Positions 1 to 35,617 are shown, counted from the first letter of the stretch. The stretch: DNA of 64,000 bases from Apostichopus japonicus (GCF_037975245.1 NC_092564.1:8531984-8595983), one strand, 5' to 3'. The notes: generated by a model not told the origin, from the letters alone. Numbers and translations: made by a program.

Positions 1-960
1 TCCCAGATGGTTGGTTGGTTTATCTTTAATGCATAATTTAAGGAATTCTCACAGTTGTGAAATCACTGACTGTTTAAAATATCAGTCAATTGGTTAAACC
101 ATGAATTTTTCATATTGCAACAGAAATTTGTGAATTTTGGTCCTCTCTCATCCCAATATGTGATGTAGTATATATCATATCTGATATTTTGCATCATAAT
201 ATTTAACCATTTGCTTGCCCTAAATAATATTGTCATGAATTTTTTAATTTGAATTTGTATCACTCCAGTTTCATCTGGTACCCTAGTTGTTTGTCATGGA
301 TAATATACTCAACCTTTGGACTTTATGTAGCAACAATAATTCTGAAGCTGGTTACCATGGAAATAGTGAAAACTGTCACTTGAAATTGGATTACAGGTAC
401 GATTGCAAATGCAGATCGAGCACAAAACAACAATTTCAGAAGAATCGATACTCTGAAGTAGTTAATATATTTTGGAAAAAACCATGACTGAACAAGTTGA
501 AAATAATTTTTTTAAATATTACAGTGATGACATTCTGATATATGCCTATAACATGTTTGCAGTTATCACCATGGTCTTTTCTTTAATGTTTTGATATTGT
601 AGAGATAACTCAAACTATTGATAGACTAAGGATTAGAAAGATCAAGGCAATTTAAGACATCTTTAATAGAATTGTTTATGAAATTAGTACTCACAGGTCA
701 ACGGTGCAATTTACAGTAATTGTGGCACAAGCCAGGACTTTAACGGCACTACGACCATTTGGACATATGTTTAATTAATTGGCCATGAAAGGATGTCAAA
801 GTCAAATTTATGCTTTACTTTAGACATCAATGCCATTTAGAGTAAAAAAAGTCAGTGTTTACATGAAAGTGCATATACGTTTTCAGGAAGTATTAAACAG
901 GCTTAAAAATACGAGATGGCAAGAACCCTGTTCGACAATAGTACTGGACCATGGCCATAC
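1..960 (-). other. GULP1-like intron 5, partial
   Basis: This is AT-rich non-coding DNA between coding exon 5 and the left edge. I looked on the minus strand for the last PTB helix and found no candidate. Nothing else is recognisable. Confidence 0.6.
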
Positions 961-24612
<23,652 letters not shown>

Positions 24613-25418
24613 TTTGCTTTCAGAACTGTTGGAACGAAGGAGAAATAAGGTAGTTTGAATTAAACAATCGAAAGAAGCCTTAATATACACTGCAAATGTA
24701 TGTGTTAATAACTAAATCAAAGATGGCAAAACTGATTCATAAGGGAAGTTTTACAATGATGTGCTGATTGTTTTGTCAGGTGTCTCATAACACTACACTT
24801 CATTAGCATCACTAAGCTCATTAGCTCATTAAAATTCACAGTATGAAGAAAAAGTTTAACAGTATGTATGTGATTTACTGTTCTATATGATTCTAACACA
24901 AAGACAGAAAGAAGATGACATTAATTAAAGTGTCAAACGGTATAAATTGTGCCATAAAGCAACACAGATTTGGTGACAAACATCAAAGACGGCATCTTAA
25001 TTTGATCAATTGCAATCTCATTTGAGTAATTATGCTCACAGAGGTTTCATAAATTTGGTGACTAAATGCAACAATCATATTTAAAGTCATCTGGTGTTGC
25101 CTCCAAGTATATGGTCAAATACAAAGATTGGTCAATTGTGTCCATACTTGACCTTCACAATATATATATCACATTCACTCAGGTATATCTTGTTTGAATT
25201 TATCTGGTCAATATCTGTACTTTAGGAGGATCATCCAGGATCTTCAAATCTAAAATGAGGTGGTAGGGGTGGTGGGACTATTTTTTATATTGGGAAACAC
25301 ATGAAATACAAAGTGATGGCTATAAAAGTCTTAACACACACAGTTAAATATTGGCCGAGACTGATGCAGCAGTACCTCATGAAAGTCTTACCTATTCATT
25401 ATTTTGTGGATATCAAAC

Positions 25419-25787
25419 TTAAAGGGTGTGAAGACTCGCGCACAAAAAGAAATGTCTAATGCCAGTAATTTGACCTAGTTTCGAATGAGGTGTAACAGAA
25501 GTGTTAAACACCACCATCGATCCCAGAAAATACACACACAGCTTGCTACCATCAGTAATTAGACACTAAAGTACAGTCAGTACATACAGCTGCGGTTAAT
25601 ACCCACAGCACAGTATACAAACGATACAGGGATGGACATCTCAGGTCCAGCTAAAGATAACAAGGTATCACGTTTCATTACTGTCTGCATTTTGTAGCGA
25701 CACAAACAAAATGTCACTTGCAAGCAATAGAAAGTTAACTTTTTCAGATGGCCGCACACGGTTTGGGCGAGTCTTCAATGCATTTAA
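25419..25787 (+). mobile_element. TTAA-ended MITE, copy 3 (full length)
   Basis: A 369-bp element starting TTAAAGGGTGTGAAGACTCG and ending GGGCGAGTCTTCAATGCATTTAA-like. It is close in sequence to copy 2 along its full length. The flanks beyond TTAA are not duplicated. Confidence 0.88.
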
Positions 25788-26290
25788 GTTTTAAAAACAT
25801 GTTCAGATCCTCAATTTCTGCACTCTCACAAATTCCTACATTGGCAGTGCCTGATTTTAATTATAGGCGGACTAACTGGAGAATGCCAAGCAACTTGTGA
25901 GGGGTTTCATAGTCAACCAAAGGAATAGTAAATTCTCCGGTTTCTTGACCTACGTTGGTAGCGCTTCAGAGAACGACGAAACAAATGTCTTACAACTTTA
26001 TTAGGAAGGCCATAGATGTCCAACTGGAGTCTCCTTTGTGACTCTGTTGACTACTATGCCTATGATGTCAAGGGTCATGTGTTTAGTCCAAAGTATAAAG
26101 ATAAACTTGGTTAGGTTGGAGTCCCCTTAGAAGTTAGTGGCTTGGCTCTACTCTGCCAAGTAAAATTGTTTGAAGTACCTTAGGCTATTAAGTATTATAA
26201 TATTGTACAGATTATGTGAAAATTCAACAGGACTCCAAGGACTGCTCTGTTGGACATGAGTCTCCATAGTGGCTTCATTGGTGGATCTAG

Positions 26291-26826
26291 TGCCATTCCG
26301 CCATACCTTTCGGCCATAGGTTTTGATCCTTTTCGCCCTAGCTGGCAGAAAGGCTCGAAACCTATGGTGGAAAGGTACATTTTAGGAATGGATTTACCGT
26401 GGTGTACAAGTATATATGAGTGAAACTTTCTTTGAGTGGCGTAGAAGGATAGGTACACCGTCTTCAAATGTGACAGTTTGATGGATATAGACTAAATTGT
26501 AGTTAAGACAAGATTAGGGAATTGATACACAGTTTGTAATGCACAGGTTGATTGAATAGTTTTAATTGTAAGTTCGTAAGAGTCGATACACTGTCTTCAA
26601 ATATATAATGTTGGTTGCATAAATTAAATTAAATAGGCTGATTGTTTTATTCTGATTGTTGATTTAAATGACCGAGTTTGAGGGCCTAGGTAGTGTGAAG
26701 CGAAGCAATATACATTGCATATACATTGTGCTCTTTCCGCCCTACAAAAAGTGTTTACCGCCATGGCGGTAACATATGGCACTTTTTCTATGGCGGAAAG
26801 TACCGATGGCGGAATAACATGGCCCC
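26291..26826. mobile_element. fold-back (compound inverted-repeat) element
   Basis: The left end (TGCCATTCCGCCATACCTTT) and right end (rc GCCATGTTATTCCGCCATCG) are inverted relatives. Each half is itself a hairpin. At 26300-26384 CCTTTCGGCCATAGGTTTTG faces AACCTATGGTGGAAAGG. At 26727-26806 the arms meet at the perfect palindrome ACCGCCATGGCGGT (26757-26770). There is no coding capacity. Confidence 0.7.
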
Positions 26827-27493
26827 CCTGATAGGGTAGCCAGCTAAGGAGTTAAGCTTTCTTGCTGCATTGTATTCTGCAGTTATAGCATCTAGGCTTA
26901 CATTAACATCAGAAACACTAGCCTAGGTCTATGCAAGTTTTAACGAGTACTGTTATGTTCGTATTCCGTATTCGTGCTAACGGTAGTGTACTGTTACTAA
27001 CTTACTCAACTTAATTAGGTCTATGGCCTACGTTAACTAAGCTTGTTCACTTAGCACATAGCATATACGCCTATGTTGTTAACATTCGGTCTAGCCTAGG
27101 CCTACAGTATGGCAGAGTAAATATAACCGAACAGAAAAATCCTGTAGCCACTTAAAACGTTTCTTACCCAGTTAACGCTCGGCATAAATACAACGATATG
27201 TCAACTTAAACGTGTGTTTTGGTGTTGTTTTACAACGAAGAAACTTCCTCACTCAAAGCTAGTCAATGTGGACAACGTTCATCATCATATGTGTTATTGT
27301 GTATGTGCACTGTGTGTAATGCATGCCCCTCTGAACGCAGTCAGCTGTAGATCCAGGGGGAGGATCAAAAGTTCAAAGTCAATCGGCGACGGGACGACGT
27401 CATTTAACTTCGTTTGGATTTGGTTATAAATCGGCGTAGGTACGCTCATACAATAGCCATATTCAGTTGTTATTCTCTCAGTCGAGCACTGAA

Positions 27494-27693
27494 TTAAAGG
27501 GTGTGAAGACTCGGGCAAAAAGAAACGTCTTATGCCGGTAATCTGACCTAGTTTCGAATGAGGTGTAACAGAAGTGTTAAACACCACCATCAATCCCAGA
27601 AAATATACACACAACTTGCTACCGTCGGTAATTAGACACTAGTGTACAGTCAGTACATACAGTTGCGGACATCTCAGGTCCAGCAAAAGATAA
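27494..27693 (+). mobile_element. TTAA-ended MITE, copy 4 (3'-truncated, internally deleted)
   Basis: It starts TTAAAGGGTGTGAAGACTCG like copies 2 and 3. It then lacks the segment between GTTGCGG and ACATCTCAGG (about 40 bp) and stops after AGATAA, so the right inverted end is missing. Confidence 0.85.
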
Positions 27694-28419
27694 GCATAGA
27701 AAAGACTGCCTTTCAGTCAAATTTTAGCTGTTAATTCTAAAAATGATAATAATAATCAGCAGTTATTTCTTTTCGTAATATGTCACAGTCACAGAAAATA
27801 GGAAAACGAGGGCAATCCATAGATCGAGTTGTCGATCTCATCTCCTCAATGACGGAAGTACCTTTAACAACCACCTAAATACTATTTTAAAATGTGTCCC
27901 ACTATTCTCTATATATCCTGTGGTATAATGACTGTGTAATGAATTAATGAGGTTTTGGGGTAGTTGACCTCTGACCTTTGACGTCACCAGTCACACAGGC
28001 GGGAGTTTACATGGTGAATCACATACCCACCAAGTTTCAACTTGATCGGAATTACGGTATAGGAAGAGTTCGCGACACACCTTTTTTCGCACAATTTAGG
28101 CGAATTTGAATTTTAACCTCAATTGACCTTTGACCCCGACCCTAAACACAGAAATCTGCCCTATTCGAAACTTCGTCTTATTATTCCCTACATGTCGTGT
28201 GGCCTCTTTCCTACATGTTGACAAGCAGAAAATGGCTAAATTTTTACCTTTTTACTTTGGCATATGACATCATCTCATCTCCCTATACATTACATGTAGT
28301 GAGATGAGATAACCAGTAAGCCAATTGGTTTAGTGATTCCTTGTAACATTTTAGATGAGATCATTCAAACGGCAACACCACACCCAGCGTTTTCAAGTGC
28401 TGACAATCATTGACTCAAG

Positions 28420-28808
28420 GGCGTAGGAACCGGGGGGGCTGGGGGGGCGCCAGCCCCCCCCCCCCAGTGCAAAATGTGGAGGGGCGGAAGTATCATTCCG
28501 CCCCCCCCCCCCCCGGTTCGCAAGTCAGAAAACCCCTTTTTCACTTTCAAATGAGAAAAAAAATCTCATTTGGAGCACCAAATTGCATCTAAGGCCAGGT
28601 GAAAATACAAAATTAAGTTTACAAAATGGAGCGGGTGTTGAAGTGTGCTATATTGCACCAAATTGCATCTGAGACCACCTGGAAATGCAAAAAATTCCAA
28701 TGGGGAGGGGGATACCCCCTCCCCTTAACCCCCTCCCCTTAGACCCCTCCCCCATGCTGGCCATCAGTCTTCAGCCCCCCCACTCAAAAGTACCTTCCTA
28801 CGCCACTG
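28420..28808 (+). mobile_element. G/C-rich short element with flanking duplication
   Basis: It starts GGCGTAGGAACCGGGGGGGC. Its right end, read in reverse complement (CAGTGGCGTAGGAAGGTACT), also contains GGCGTAGGAA, so the ends are short inverted repeats. The flanks CATTGACTCAAG (28408-28419) and CATTGACTTCAAG (28809-28821) form a near-perfect 12-13 bp target duplication. Internally CACCAAATTGCATCT.AG.CCA occurs twice. The class is uncertain. Confidence 0.65.
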
Positions 28809-29246
28809 CATTGACTTCAAGAGGTCCGAAAGGTTCTTGCGCCAATACGACCTATATACCAACTATCAAGTTCAATCATGTCTCTCTTGGGTGTTTACAA
28901 GATTTTCAATCTTGTTGACTGCTCTCAAATGACCTTTGACCATCACAGGAAATATTTGGGTTTTTGCACCCACTAACATCTAAATACCAAGAATGATGTT
29001 CATCCAAGAGTCCCAATGAAGTTATTGTGTTTACTATTTTTCCCGACTTTGATCTACGTTGACCTCAAATGACCTTCGATCACCACTAGTTTCAATGGGG
29101 ATCTTGTACTTATCAAGAGGGATGGACCTACATACTTACCAAGTACGAACGTCAAGCAAGCCTGTACTTCAAGTACTCTGAAATATCTTGGAATGTAGCC
29201 TACCGTACCAGAACCCATGTGATATCCAGGGGTGAACGTTCCTGAT

Positions 29247-29300
29247 TCGAGGCAGAGCCGTATAAAGACTTATACATGTACATATACGGCTCGGGTTCGA
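29247..29300. repeat. hairpin inverted repeat
   Basis: Arms TCGAGGCAGAGCCGTATA and its near reverse complement (TATACGGCTCGGGTTCGA) are separated by 18 nt. The inner 10 bp are perfect. A related word (TATATACGGCTCTGCGCC) recurs near 34.03 kb. Confidence 0.75.
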
Positions 29301-31753
29301 AGCAGTTTCAGATATTTCATGTTCCGTCTTGATACTTTTCAAGCACGTGACTACTAAGAATACGTGTGATGGGGAAATCCAATGTTTCTTCTATTGTTGT
29401 CTTTTCTACAAATGATTGAGGGTTAAATGTTCCCCTTCCCCTCTCTTCCCTTCCCTCTACCCCATTCTTATCCCTCTTATTTTACAATATACACGAGGAG
29501 GTCGATGAGTGGTTACATTTAAAATTCATCCCAATTTGGGGATGGAAAAATTAGCATATTTCTCCGTTTGAAGATAAACTAAGTTTGCTCTTTTACTGTG
29601 GTTGATCATCAAGTTGGTGGTGCAAGTCGGAAATTCCTCTATCTATAATATAATGTGTGTTAAGCACGGATTGGCCGAAAAGTTTATGCACACATGAACG
29701 TCCCTATAAATGTGTTATCATCCTGGAATTTGTACTATTAGAAAGTCTATCTAGTTGGGTGATAAGGTTTGTTACATTGGATGTAAAAGCATGATTTATG
29801 ATATATGTAAGAGGCGTACTGACGTACCATATACGGCAAAAAAAAAACAAATGGTGAAAACTAAACTAAACGCACGGTCATCGCATCCGCGATCGTGCAT
29901 GTACGTGATGAGCGGTTAAAATAAACCATGTGTTCTCTTCGACGCCATTCCTACATTACATGCCTACAAATTTAAGGTTGCGCGCTACTGACTAATCTAA
30001 TCAGAAGCAATGATATCAACATTTCGCTAAAATTAACTGAAATAGCGCATACTACCCAGGCGTTCCTATTATCATAGGCCCACTTTCATATAGGAACCTG
30101 CCGCCGCACTCTTGGGCTTTCTCTTTGGATGACTCGGGAGAAATTTAACTATTTACTTAGTGCGCCAGCTTCAGTGGACGGGTGCTATTTTCGTACTTGA
30201 AACCAGGCCCAGGCGCAGGCGCACCGGCGGAATTGGCCTAGTTACGTCGCTGTCTGGTGGTCTTTCTCCAGATTTAAGATCGTTACCCTTCCACGCGTGG
30301 CCATTTGGTCAATTAAAATCCGATTTGGCCGGTAACTTCCTCAAATTTGGTAGTTGAAGCGACTTGCACCCTGGCAAGATCGTCTCTTTGTGGCGTACAG
30401 TGGATCGATTTGAGTCCGACTGCAGTGAATGACCGAGTAACGTGTTAAAGAGGGGCAACGTGCTTTATAATTACAAGCTGTTTACGAATGTGTTCCGATT
30501 GTGTACCCTCTTGGCTGGGAGTACAAAGGTGCGACGAAACCCTCGGAAGCTTCACCTCTTAGAAGCAACTTTGAAGCACATAAATACATGTCAGCCTGAG
30601 AGAAATTACTCTTCTTTTCCACTGTGGAATATATCTATAGTAGGGTCGGGGGGGGGGGGGGGGCAACAGCGTTTCTTGTTAACAGTCTCGTAGCAAGTTT
30701 AAAGCACGAACTACATGCAACAAGGAGGAATAATTATTAAGCTTCTCCGGAATGTATGCTAAGCCCTGGTGGGGTTCCGGGAACTCCAGCTGTGGCAGTT
30801 CCCTTTTTATATACAATGTTCTCTGATAGTGATTCAGTAAAGCAAAAAGCCACACTGGAATATGCTTAAAAGCCCCTACTGAGGTTCAGGGGCGAAGCAC
30901 CCTGATGTTGCAAGTATTTTGAGATTATTCTTGCTCTTTAATTGGTTCCCCCCCCCCCCCCTTCTGTGCGGACGACCACAGTAAGAATTAAATGAAGAAT
31001 TGTCATTCACTGTGCAAACGCTTATCAAAGTTGTATTATTATGATGAATTTATATATGCACAATTTCGCTGCGTTGTAAGTTAGCATCATTTTTTAACCA
31101 AACCATGTAATACTGGCACATGACTAGAAACATGAGATACCTCCGGTTACAACAACCTGACTAACGACCTATAATATTATCGCGAATTACTACCCGTTTA
31201 ATATAGTGCACAACACTTTAAAGTGTCTTCTATTTTGTAGGAAAGACGTCCAATTTCACCTTTCTACAGTCCATTTTCGATGGAATAGCATTAAACTTTC
31301 AATGTTTTACATACCCTGCCTTTCAGGGGAGGGAGGGGAGCAGGGGTTGGTGAAGGGTTGGGTTTATTCCCTAGTGTATTGTATATAATTTCACTAGCGT
31401 ATGTCGAATAAGCTATTTTTCTAAGGTTCCTGGAGACCCATGTGCATCCCTGTCAGAGGTTAATCGCTATTTTCCTTCACCAACAATAAATGATGCCTCT
31501 GAATTGAATTTACTGCACCTACAAAGTGAGCTGTATGCTACGAACTAAACTTAGAAAAGAAACTTCAAGATAAATGACGGCGCTAGTTTAAAACTCATCG
31601 CTATTTGCAATAGAAAATACAATTATGTTTTTAAAAGCATCCGTAGTTTTAAACCTAGTAGAATAGCGCCACATCAAGTCACGTATTAAGTGGACGAAAG
31701 TGACCAGGAAAGATGATTGAGCATAGGCTTCGATGGGGGGGGGGGGGGGTTAC

Positions 31754-31973
31754 ATAATTGTTAAATCTGAACGTATGCTATCAAAGATTTGTGTAACATT
31801 TATCCTAAATGTAGTAATTAACCTTCCCAAATAGTTGAAATGACCATCTTGATGGATGTTTAACTTATGTTAAGCTAATTTTGTGATACACATTATTGTC
31901 AGTTGATTGGTGACAATATAGACAGGATGACAGAACTGGCAGGTCCTGGCTTTCTGTTTTGAACAAGTCCTAC
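31754..31973 (+). repeat. 220-bp segmental repeat, copy A
   Basis: From ATAATTGTTAAATCTGAACG to GAACAAGTCCTA. It aligns collinearly with 33005-33224 at high identity and is followed in both cases by sequence of the 55-bp minisatellite. A more diverged partial copy lies at about 32280-32430. Confidence 0.9.
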
Positions 31974-31993
31974 ACAGTACACATCACACAGTT

Positions 31994-32085
31994 AGACTGG
32001 TCGCCCACTGTGTGCTTCAGTACACTGAGGTGCACCTTAGCACCCGTTAGACTGGTCGCCCCCTGTATGCTTCAGTACACTGAGA
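31994..32085. repeat. short array of the 55-bp minisatellite
   Basis: About 1.7 units sharing TTAGACTGGTCGCCC.CTGT and CTTCAGTACACTGAG with the longer array at 33.3-33.6 kb. Confidence 0.85.
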
Positions 32086-32458
32086 AAAGGTAAAGCTTGT
32101 TTAAGCATGTTATCAGTTACTGTCATCGTTTGTTCTGCTTTTATATGAAAGTACAGATGGTGTGAAAATAGGGAGGATCGAAGGTGATATAAACCCTTTT
32201 GGAAAATCTTTGGTTAAATGTTGATATTACTCCGTGCGAGCACATGGAAGGTTGGGGGCTCAGTATGTTAAACTTGCTCCCCTTCTAGCTCAAAATCTGA
32301 ACGGTCATGATATGGAAGTTTGCAAGTGCCATATAGGCCAACATTTATCGTAAATGTAATAATAAACCATCTTGAGGAAGATTTTACTTATATTAAGCTA
32401 TTTTTGTGGTACAATATACTGTAGTCTGGATTAAAGTACTGGGTGACTGTTCTTGGCA

Positions 32459-32785
32459 AGCATCATGTGTAGCATCGTGTTCTCCTTCACATAGTCACAG
32501 TCTTCACACAAGGGGACTGAGAGCAGATCAGTCGGTTCTTTGTATGGTGCCCAGGTTCTTTTCCTGGTGACTTTTCTTACAAGTATTATTATGTTCCCCT
32601 TCTAGGTGGAATCGAGATACAACCGTGACGATGATCACAGAGTCTTGACGCAAGGGGACTGGGGTTGAGAACGGATCAGTCGGTTCTTTGTTTGGTACCC
32701 AGGTTCTTTTCCTGGTGACTTTTCTTAAAAATCGAAAGCAATCGCTTCTCGGTCCTCTGGCTAAGATCATGTGTAGAATGTGTGT
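32459..32785 (+). mobile_element. head-to-tail cluster of U2-headed SINE units
   Basis: Three units lie in one orientation: a 5'-shortened copy (32459-32577), a second lacking most of the head (about 32587-32736), and an isolated head starting ATCGCTTCTCGGTCCTCTGG (32741-32785). The bodies share AAGGGGACTG, CGGATCAGTCGGTTCTTTGT and CCCAGGTTCTTTTCCTGGTG with the complete element at 18.1 kb. The isolated head is closer to U2 than the 18-kb head at its first 12 bases. Confidence 0.8.
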
Positions 32786-33004
32786 CTACGGGAATCTGCC
32801 AATATGCATATATGTAAAACGTGTACCCTCGCTTTGATTGAATTTAATCTGTTTCTCACGGATTATAGTAGTAAGTTATCTTTTGTGCTTCATGATATCA
32901 CGCGTCGAACGTAGAATTTATATTTTAATATCACGTAAAGTTGGAAAAGAACGAATCACGAAATAGCATTCGGCTTTTAATGAGTTAAACATATATCATG
33001 CCGG

Positions 33005-33224
33005 ATAATTGTTTAATCTGAATGTAAGCTATGATAGATTTGTGTAAAATGTATCCTGAATGTAGTAATTAACCTTCCCAAATAGTTGAAAATAACCATC
33101 TTGATGGATGTTTAACTTATATTAAGCTAATTTTGTGATAGACATTTCTGTCAGTTGATTAGTGACAAGATAGACAGGAAAACAGAAATGGCAGGTCCTG
33201 GTTTTCTCTCTTGAACAAGTCCTA
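33005..33224 (+). repeat. 220-bp segmental repeat, copy B
   Basis: A collinear duplicate of 31754-31973, sharing TAGTAATTAACCTTCCCAAA and GACATTTCTGTCAGTTGATT-type blocks. The duplicated pair brackets the U2-headed SINE cluster. Confidence 0.9.
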
Positions 33225-33309
33225 TATGTTCTTGTATGAGTATAGTCTTTTCCGTTCTGATATTATGAGTACACCTGTATACCCAGCTCACCCAGTATGC
33301 TGTACCATA

Positions 33310-33597
33310 GCACCCTGTAGACGGGTCGCCCCCTGTATGATTCAGTACACTGAGGTGTACCTTTGCACCCTGTAGACTGGTCGCCCCCTGTATGCTTCAG
33401 TGCACCTTAGCACCATGTGGACTGGTGACCTCCTGTGCGCTTCAGTGCATGCACCTTAGCACCCTGTGGACTGGTCGCCCCCTGTTCGCTTCATTGCACC
33501 GAGGTGCACCTTTGCACCCTGTGGACTGGTCGCCCCCTGTACGCTTCAGTGCACCGAGGTGCACCTTATCACCCTGTAGACTAGTCGCCCCCTGTAC
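33310..33597. repeat. 55-bp minisatellite
   Basis: About five units around CACCCTGTGGACTGGTCGCC, CCCTGTACGCTTCAGTGCAC and CGAGGTGCACCTT. The ORF across it is a repeat artefact. A more degenerate stretch with AGTAGCGCC / GTAGCAGCGCC words follows at about 33.94-34.15 kb. Confidence 0.9.
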
Positions 33598-34149
33598 GTT
33601 ATCCATGTTGCATATTTCTTTTCTTTTCCATCTTCGTTTTTCTTTGTTGTGAAATCATATTTTTAAATACATGAAAATGCATAATGTTTTTGTTGTTGTA
33701 AGGTTTATATTTAAGCTCATAATGACATTTCCAAAATGTGGTTTCTGTTTAAACAAGTACATTTACAAATCATTCGTAACTGACAGAGCATGCAATGCTA
33801 TTGTAAATTAGTGGCGCTAATACCCTAATCGGAAGGTGCTATTACTCCAAATCGCGGCACGGAGATTGACTTTCATGATGACCCCTCTTTCATGATGACC
33901 CCCTGTTTTGAAACACGCCTTGGTTACAGAATAGTATAGCGATCCCTTTGTAGGGTAGCAGCCACTAAATTTGGAGAAGTAGCACCTTGTGTTGAGGGCA
34001 GTAGCATCGCCGCCTGTACAGAGTCTATATATACGGCTCTGCGCCTGTAGTATATAGTAGTTTTGGCGCCTATTTAGAGTAGTAGCGCCCGCTTTTTACA
34101 CAGCATCGTCACTTAGGAGTAGTCGCACCTCCTGTTTAGTGTAGCAGCG

Positions 34150-35330
34150 CCACTTGTGGTCCTTTTAGCTTTCCATAACGGAGTCTATGCATGCTAAGTT
34201 CTTCAATACCGTCCTCATTCCCTGTCGGGAAGCATTGCATTCTGTAGTTTTTATTGTTCAATTCGTTCACCCCCAAAACGCTCATTTTTAACCTGATCAA
34301 GTTAGCCTTGTGTCAGGTTTATTCAGGCTACACTAGACAATTCGTGGGATGAACTTGTCGTTTAGCTAACATGTGGTGGCCTCTATACCACTATTATTAG
34401 GTTTCTTTAGTTTTGCTGAGTTATGAAAAGAATAAATCTCGAACTACGCCTACAAATATTACAAGATAGTTTTATTTCAAATTTGCTTGTGGAAATATAG
34501 ATCGCTGCTACATTTTAATGAAAACAAAATTCCATCACATTTACGTATAAATAAACTTAATGTTAAATAGCTAGGCACTAACCCCTATATAAACATTGAC
34601 TGTGCGGAAAACCCCAAGCCTCTGAAGCGAAATTCAAAGTCGAACTATCCCAAATTTTGGACGTCTTTGAAATTATTTTTGAATAAAAAATATATAGAGC
34701 GTTATATATCCTTTATTCTGTAATAGAACGTCTTCTTTGAGGTAAACGTGTTTGATATATTTGTCAAAATGTTGTTGCATTTTGTGCGAATTTGTCAACA
34801 CAATCGTGTACAAAGAAATAGGGAACGGAAAGACAACTGAAGATTCTGCAAATCTTACAAGACCTGTCATTGGAGACTAAACTTTACAAGCCTAAAATTT
34901 GTCCAATCAGCTTGAATATCATATCAATGGAAACGAATTTTATTTTCTGACGTTATCCCAGGTGAGGAATTATTGATTTTCCTTTGATGGGGGATTATCC
35001 CTGCTTTGAAACGAAAGACCACCCAATTGATGAACGGATTATGATACAATGTGTAATTGTTTACACCTAAAGAGACTTACTTTTTCGGTATCCCTGTTTT
35101 TAAAGGAAATACTATGAATCTAAGATTGTTCATTACTTGTTGAAGGTACATAGTAGTTGGCGAGATGGATTTATCTATCAAGTTTAGAGCAAGGAGGAGA
35201 GAAGGATAATCGAGTGGATACCGACTGACATATGCATGGCGAAAGATAGAATTAACTCCACAATGTAGCGTGTAGGACACATGTTAATGTTGTGTGCATT
35301 TGCCTGAGTGTCGCATGTCGAGGTATGTCA
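34150..35330. other. intergenic, nothing recognised
   Basis: AT-rich sequence without repeats, RNA genes or convincing exons on either strand. Confidence 0.5.
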
Positions 35331-35332
35331 TA

Positions 35333-35408
35333 ATATATATATATATATATAGGCTATATATATATATATAGGCTATATATATATATATAGGCTATATATA
35401 TATATAGG

Positions 35409-35443
<35 letters not shown>
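35333..35443. repeat. compound (TA)n microsatellite with AGGC interruptions
   Basis: Runs of TA are separated four times by AGGC at roughly 12-20 bp spacing, then a longer pure TA run follows. Confidence 0.97.
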
Positions 35444-35444
<1 letters not shown>

Positions 35445-35535
35445 TCAGAATTAGTATTGTTCGATACAGGTGTCAAACGCCTTCAGTGGAAATACGACCT
35501 TCCTTACCGGTTTCGAACCTCTGGACATACAATCA

Positions 35536-35617
35536 GCGTCTATAGCCTAGTGGTTAGGGTGTCCGCATATAAAGCGGGAGGCCCGGGTTCGAATCCCGGT
35601 GGAAGATGGAAGTTTTT
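35536..35617 (+). pseudogene. tRNA-like sequence (tRNA pseudogene or head of a tRNA-derived SINE)
   Basis: A near-complete cloverleaf can be drawn. The D arm is GCCT-AGTGGTTA-GGGT, the anticodon stem TCCGC/GCGGG with loop ATATAAA (anticodon position ATA), and the T arm CCGGG-TTCGAAT-CCCGG. Both internal pol III boxes are present (TAGCCTAGTGG and GGTTCGAATCC), and a TTTTTT run (35612-35617) could end transcription. The acceptor stem pairs at only 5 of 7 positions and the ATA anticodon is not normal, so this is not a functional tRNA. It lies between TA microsatellites, as tRNA-derived SINEs often do. Confidence 0.7.

Larger units (their letters stand above)
24626..31750. other. intergenic / possible 5' region of the GULP1-like gene
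   Basis: No recognised coding exon. It contains TTAA MITE copies 3 and 4, the fold-back element at 26.3 kb, the G-rich element at 28.4 kb, dispersed TGACCT-rich repeat segments (27.9-29.1 kb) and a more CpG-rich stretch at 29.9-30.4 kb. An upstream non-coding exon of the GULP1-like gene may lie here but cannot be placed. Confidence 0.5.

Noticed and set aside
35536-35608. Functional tRNA gene
   Set aside because: The acceptor stem has two mismatches and the anticodon position reads ATA. Better treated as a tRNA-derived repeat or pseudogene.
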